Assembly (NCBI GenBank): GCA_001724275.1
Contig: MEDZ01000005.1
Location: forward strand, 56,176-120,175
Reading direction: 5' to 3'
Source: Gemmatimonadetes bacterium SCN 70-22
GTDB lineage: Bacteria > Gemmatimonadota > Gemmatimonadetes > Gemmatimonadales > Gemmatimonadaceae
DNA length: 64,000 nucleotides
Shown: positions 60,233 through 64,000 of the stretch, in pieces
How the letters are laid out: every line of letters begins with the position of its first letter
How positions within the stretch are numbered: the stretch's first letter is position 1
The notes under the pieces: generated by a model
What the model was told of the DNA's origin: nothing
What the model saw: only the letters and a program-made list of their open reading frames with translations
Databases searched by the model: none
Made by a program: the position numbers and the translations under genes

Positions 60233-60724
60233 TTACCCGCCGTCGCCCGGCCGCTCGCCAGCGCTCTGCGCACGAAGACGGCGGCGGATGAGGCGGCCCA
60301 GCTCGGCGAGACGCTCCGGGTCCTGCTCGGCGAGCACGTCGACGACCGAGGCCGCGACGGCGTCGGGCCCGAACGAAAGAATCCCCTCGACGACGCGCCG
60401 TGACACGAGCGTCCGGAACTCCTCCTCCTTCATGACGGCGCGATAGTGAAGCAAGCCGTTCTTCGACGCTCTCGTGAGGAACCCCTTCGTCACCAGCTTG
60501 TTGAGCACTGTGATGACAGTGAGCGGCGCGACCGGATGCGACGCGATGACCCGCTCGTACACCGCCCGGGCGGGTGCCGGCGCCCCGAGCGCCCATACCG
60601 TCTGCAGCACGCGCGCCTCCAGATCGCCCATGACCTTGGCCAACCCTTCGGCCGAGAGACGGACAGTGTCCTGCAGGTGCAGGCCCTTGCGATTCGAGTG
60701 GCGGGGCGGACGGTCGGGCGGCAT
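60233..60724 (-). CDS. BlaI/MecI/CopY-family transcriptional repressor
   Basis: 163 aa. Winged-helix region VMGDLEARVLQTVWALGAPA and TVITVLNKLVTKGFLTRASK, then the dimerisation tail. Family members repress lactamase or copper genes until cleaved by the partner M56 peptidase or titrated by metal. ATG 60724 has GGAG seven bases upstream. A low-GC stretch with TATATTC at 60762-60771 lies in the promoter. Its neighbour is a copper ATPase, so copper control is more likely than lactam control. Confidence 0.85.
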   Translation of the reverse strand: MPPDRPPRHSNRKGLHLQDTVRLSAEGLAKVMGDLEARVLQTVWALGAPAPARAVYERVIASHPVAPLTVITVLNKLVTKGFLTRASKNGLLHYRAVMKEEEFRTLVSRRVVEGILSFGPDAVAASVVDVLAEQDPERLAELGRLIRRRLRAQSAGERPGDGG

Positions 60725-61039
60725 TCGGATGCTCCGTTGGGAAGTAGAAAGATACGACTCGCTATATTCCGCGTAAAGCATCTCCCCCCGGCGGTGGAGC
60801 GCGCCCTATCGTACCATGCCGCCGCTGCGGGTCCATCGACCGAGTCTCACCAGGTGTGGACGTAGTCGGCGCGCCGGCGGTGCCGTTCCATCGTCCCCGC
60901 GTCGATGGGCGGCTTGTCCTTCGTCGTTGCTCTCCCGAGAGTGGCGACCCCTGCCGCCGTTCGGCCTGCAACGGATGGACGGAGGGGAGATCGGGAGGAC
61001 GGGCGCCAGCGGCCTCCCCCAAGACATACCGGAACCACC

Positions 61040-63364
61040 TCACAGTCCGGCACGTCGGAGGAACTGCGCGTTGACGGCGACAATCACCGTGCTGAGGGAC
61101 ATGAGCACCGCACCGACGGCAGGCGTGAGCACGATGCCCCACGGAGCGAGGACCCCGGCCGCGAGCGGAATGGCGAAGACGTTGTAGCCGGTGGCCCACC
61201 ACAGGTTCTGGACCATCTTGCGGTAGCTCGCCCGACTGAGCCTCACGATGCGCGCCACGTCCCGCGGATCGCTCCGCACGAGCACGATGTCCCCCGCCTC
61301 GACCGCCACGTCCGTCCCGGCACCGATGGCGATGCCAACGTTCGCCGTCACGAGCGCCGGCGCGTCGTTCACGCCGTCGCCCACCATCGCCACGCGTTTC
61401 CCGGCCGCCTGAAGCTCCTCGATCTTGCTCGCCTTCTGCTCCGGGAGCACCTCGGCGAAGACGGTGTCGATCCCGATCTCCTGCGCCACCGCGTCAGCCA
61501 CCGCACGCGCGTCGCCCGTCATCATGACGACCTCGATCCCCTCCTCGTGCAGCGCACGGACCGCCTCGCGCGACTCCGGCCGAACGACGTCGGCGACGGC
61601 GAAGGCGGCAAGCGCCCGCCGCTCGTCGGCGAGGTAGATCGAGGCCTGCCCGCGTGCGGCGGCTCGGTCCGTGGCCTCGCGCAGGGGCGCCGGCACCTCG
61701 AGCGACTGCGCCCGCACGAGTGCCGGGCCACCCATGTAGAGCGTGCGCCCGTCCACTCGGGCGCGCACGCCCTTCCCCGGGATCGCCTCGAACGCCTCGG
61801 CCGCCCGCACCACGATCCCGCGCTCCTCGGCGCTGCGCACGATCCCCTGCGCAATCGTGTGCTCCGAGTCACGCTCGACGGCGGCCGCCAGCCGGAGCGC
61901 TTCTTCGGGTGCGAGGCCGTCGGTCGTGGCGATGTCGACGACACCGAACTCGCCGCGGGTGAGTGTCCCCGTCTTGTCGAAGACGACAGCATTCACAGTG
62001 CGCGCCTCTTCGAGTCCGCGCCGGTCGCGCACGAGCAGGCCGTTGCGCGCGCCGAGCGTGGTCGAGATGGCGATGACGAGCGGGATCGCGAGCCCCAGGG
62101 CATGCGGGCAGGCGATGACCAGCACGGTGACCATGCGCTCGACGGCGAAGGCCGGCTCCGCCCCGAGCGCGAGCCACGCCACGAGCGTGAGGGCGCCGGC
62201 GGCGAGGGCGATGAGCGTGAGCCAGAAGGCCGCGCGGTCGGCGAGCGCCTGCGCGCGCGACTTGGACGTCTGCGCCTGCTCCACCAGTCGCATGATGCCG
62301 GCCAGTGCCGTGCGCTCGCCGGTACCAGTTACCTCGACGCGGAGCGAGCCCGCGCCGTTCACCGTCCCGGCAATCACCTTGGCGCCTTCGCCCTTCTCCA
62401 CGGGTGCAGACTCGCCCGTGATCATCGCCTCGTTCACGTCGCTCGCGCCGGACCGCACCACGCCATCCGCCGGAACGCTGGCTCCCGGGCGAACGAGCAC
62501 GAGCTCCCCGTCGCGGAGCTGGTCGAGCGGGACCTCCTCCGTGACCTCGCTCCCGTCCGTCATCCGGAGCCGGATCGCGGTGTTCGGCAGGAGCTTGGCG
62601 AGCTCCTGGAGCGCCCCCTGCGCCTGGGCGATGGAGCGCATCTCGATCCAGTGGCCGAGAAGCATGATGGTGACGAGCGTCGCCAGCTCCTCCCAGAGCG
62701 GCATGCCGGGGAAGCCGAGGGTGACGGCGGCGCTGAAGACGAAGGCGACTGTGATCGCCAGCGAGATCAGCGTCATCATGCCCGGAAGTCGATCCTTGAG
62801 CTCGCGGATCGCGCCCTGGATGAAGACCCAGCCGCCGTACACGAACACGGCGGTGCCGAAGAGGGGCGGAATCCACCGTGCGCCGGGGAACTGCGGCGGG
62901 GTATACTCGAAGGCGCGCTGCAGCATGTGCCCCCAGACGAGCGTCGGGAGCGTCAGGAGTAGCGAAACCCAGAACTTGTCGCGGAACATCGCCACGCTGT
63001 GGCCAGCGTGCTTGTCGTGCGCCCCGTGATCCGCCGGTGGGTGGCCTGCGTGCATGTCGTGGCCCGAATGGCCGGCATGCGCTCCCATGGAAGCCGACGC
63101 GGCGGCGCGCGCTGACTGCCCCGCCCGCGGCAAGTCTGGATGTTCTGGGTACCCCGGCTCGGCAGGCAATTCGTCGTGCGCCCGTCCATCAGGCGGACCG
63201 TGATGTGCGTGAGGCTTCGGTGACGCAGCTTCCGCCCCGAGGCTCACGTGGTGAGCTCCGTGCTCTCCGTCGTCGGCCGCGTCGCGATGCGCTCCGTGGC
63301 CCGAGGCATCCTCGTGGCCGCCACGATCTGGCTCTTCCCGGTGATGCTGGTGGCGTTCGTCCAT
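61040..63364 (-). CDS. copB: copper-translocating P-type ATPase (CopB type)
   Basis: 774 aa. A His-rich N-terminus of about 125 residues (HHREEPDRGGHEDASGHGAH, then GHSGHDMHAGHPPADHGAH) instead of HMA domains. Core motifs: TGES in MITGESAPVEKG, the ion-path motif ACPHALGLAIPL (CPH, not CPC), DKTGTLTRGEF, and GDGVNDAPAL. The CPH motif and His tail define the CopB subgroup that exports Cu or Ag. ATG 63364 has GAAGGAGCGGA directly upstream. Confidence 0.94.
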   Translation of the reverse strand: MDERHQHHREEPDRGGHEDASGHGAHRDAADDGEHGAHHVSLGAEAASPKPHAHHGPPDGRAHDELPAEPGYPEHPDLPRAGQSARAAASASMGAHAGHSGHDMHAGHPPADHGAHDKHAGHSVAMFRDKFWVSLLLTLPTLVWGHMLQRAFEYTPPQFPGARWIPPLFGTAVFVYGGWVFIQGAIRELKDRLPGMMTLISLAITVAFVFSAAVTLGFPGMPLWEELATLVTIMLLGHWIEMRSIAQAQGALQELAKLLPNTAIRLRMTDGSEVTEEVPLDQLRDGELVLVRPGASVPADGVVRSGASDVNEAMITGESAPVEKGEGAKVIAGTVNGAGSLRVEVTGTGERTALAGIMRLVEQAQTSKSRAQALADRAAFWLTLIALAAGALTLVAWLALGAEPAFAVERMVTVLVIACPHALGLAIPLVIAISTTLGARNGLLVRDRRGLEEARTVNAVVFDKTGTLTRGEFGVVDIATTDGLAPEEALRLAAAVERDSEHTIAQGIVRSAEERGIVVRAAEAFEAIPGKGVRARVDGRTLYMGGPALVRAQSLEVPAPLREATDRAAARGQASIYLADERRALAAFAVADVVRPESREAVRALHEEGIEVVMMTGDARAVADAVAQEIGIDTVFAEVLPEQKASKIEELQAAGKRVAMVGDGVNDAPALVTANVGIAIGAGTDVAVEAGDIVLVRSDPRDVARIVRLSRASYRKMVQNLWWATGYNVFAIPLAAGVLAPWGIVLTPAVGAVLMSLSTVIVAVNAQFLRRAGL

Positions 63365-63767
63365 TCCGCTCCTTCACATCGTCGTAGTGGTTCGTGCTCG
63401 ACGTAGCATAAAGCGTGGCGCTCGCGACGAGAATGGCCGCTCATGCGGCGCGCGGCGCGCTCGCGTCTTCAGTCATTCGACCGTCAGCATGCAATGCGCT
63501 CTATGTTCGGGTCGAGACTGCACCTTCCGCTGACCACGACTGAACCGCACGGACTGTCCATCCAACCGCGGGCTCATGCCCGCTCGAAGCACACGTCACG
63601 CGCAAACCAGAATACGCGAGTCGGCAACCATCGTACAGACGCGCCCGCCTCGGCGGGCGATTTCGGAACTCCCCAAGGGTGAGTCCCTCGGGGCAAACCA
63701 CTCAGACCTGTGCCCAGTCCCCTCGGCTTGAGCATGCGCTTCGCAGCGGGCATGATGCGCAAGCAAA
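63365..63767. other. intergenic region, promoter of copper ATPase
   Basis: No gene seen. Reading leftward, TTTATGCTACG near 63400-63415 could be a -10 for copB. No TCAG repeats. Small hairpin-capable segments near 63656-63700. Confidence 0.4.
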
Positions 63768-63800
63768 GGGCGGCGGCTCCAAAGGCTGAAGCCGCCGCCC
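63768..63800 (-). terminator. hairpin downstream of DUF305 gene
   Basis: An 11-bp GC-only stem GGGCGGCGGCT and its complement around an 11-base loop, followed leftward by TTTGCTT. It lies about 50 bases behind the stop of the DUF305 gene. Confidence 0.65.
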
Positions 63801-63851
63801 TGCAGCGTTCCGAGTCGTTTTGTACTCGGATGCACCACACTCGCGTCTCGA

Positions 63852-64000
63852 TCAGCGCGCCTGCTGCTTACGCTCGAACTCCGCGATCTCGCGCTCCTGG
63901 TCCGCCCGCATCTTCTCCGCCATCGACCTGACCGCGGCGTTCTGAAGGCGCGGCATGAACCGATCGATCATCTGGAGCGCCTCGCGATGGTGCATGATGA
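63852..64000 (-). CDS. DUF305-family protein, partial (C-terminal end)
   Basis: 49 codons at the right edge reading IMHHREALQMIDRFMPRLQN and then a helical tail REIAEFERKQQAR. HHREAL...M is the DUF305 signature of small ferritin-like helical proteins, often next to copper-resistance genes. The gene continues beyond the window. A terminator-like hairpin follows the stop. Confidence 0.8.
   Translation of the reverse strand, partial: IMHHREALQMIDRFMPRLQNAAVRSMAEKMRADQEREIAEFERKQQAR

Overview
The window is very GC-rich DNA from a Gram-negative-type bacterium: it encodes several outer-membrane beta-barrel proteins, an RND efflux system with a TolC-like channel, and a lipoprotein. I see no rRNA, tRNA or lineage marker. 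The gene set (small DUF6629, DUF2933 and DUF5676 membrane proteins, class I aldolases, GC-rich streamlined operons) would suit Gemmatimonadota or a similar phylum, but that is inference only. The region reads as an accessory stress, carbon-storage and metal-resistance island with many broken gene copies.

Layout. 0.1-3.4 kb: a two-domain multicopper oxidase and an IS110-family transposase. 3.7-8.3 kb: zwf and gnd (oxidative pentose phosphate) divergent from a YVTN beta-propeller protein. 8.4-15.1 kb: one leftward operon with 4-base stop/start overlaps (NAD-epimerase, DoxX-like, SPW/VKOR-like, DoxX-like, outer-membrane protein, SDR, GH1). 15.5-19.1 kb: tandem universal stress protein (USP), HMA-like membrane protein, cyclopropane fatty acid synthase. 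19.1-20.0 kb: four unrelated gene fragments, three of which have intact relatives in the window. 20.2-25.5 kb: class I aldolase, M50 protease, a deleted ppsA, an EamA transporter, small His-rich membrane proteins. 25.6-32.6 kb: glgA, a phospholipase-D-type protein, DUF6629, phosphoglucomutase, a second USP. 32.7-37.7 kb: glgP and phosphoketolase. 38.4-47.3 kb: porin, YHS protein, LacD-like aldolase with GH57 glucanase, small membrane proteins. 47.3-50.9 kb: mer operon. 51-57.8 kb: cusCBA plus a DUF411 gene. 58-64 kb: BlaI/M56 pair, CopB-type copper ATPase, DUF305 gene running off the edge.

The main discovery is a repeated promoter module. Sixteen sites carry direct repeats with core TCA(G) in gene sense, spaced exactly 11 bp (usually three copies, six at one site). 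A -10-like hexamer always begins 14 bp after the T of the last core. Its second base is A in all 16 sites and its last base is T in 15. Twelve of the sites form six divergent pairs. The geometry is that of an OmpR/PhoB-type activator replacing the -35 box. The module precedes zwf/gnd, glgA, glgP-xfp, pgm, the LacD-GH57 pair, both USPs, the M50 protease, the overlapping operon, the cus operon, and even broken USP and ppsA genes.

Together the controlled genes would store and mobilise glycogen, split sugar phosphates through pentose phosphate and phosphoketolase routes, remodel membranes and export copper. I infer a stress or dormancy regulon under one response regulator that is not encoded in this window. 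The mer operon (MerR-type promoter) and the BlaI/M56/CopB group lack the module and appear to be separately controlled.
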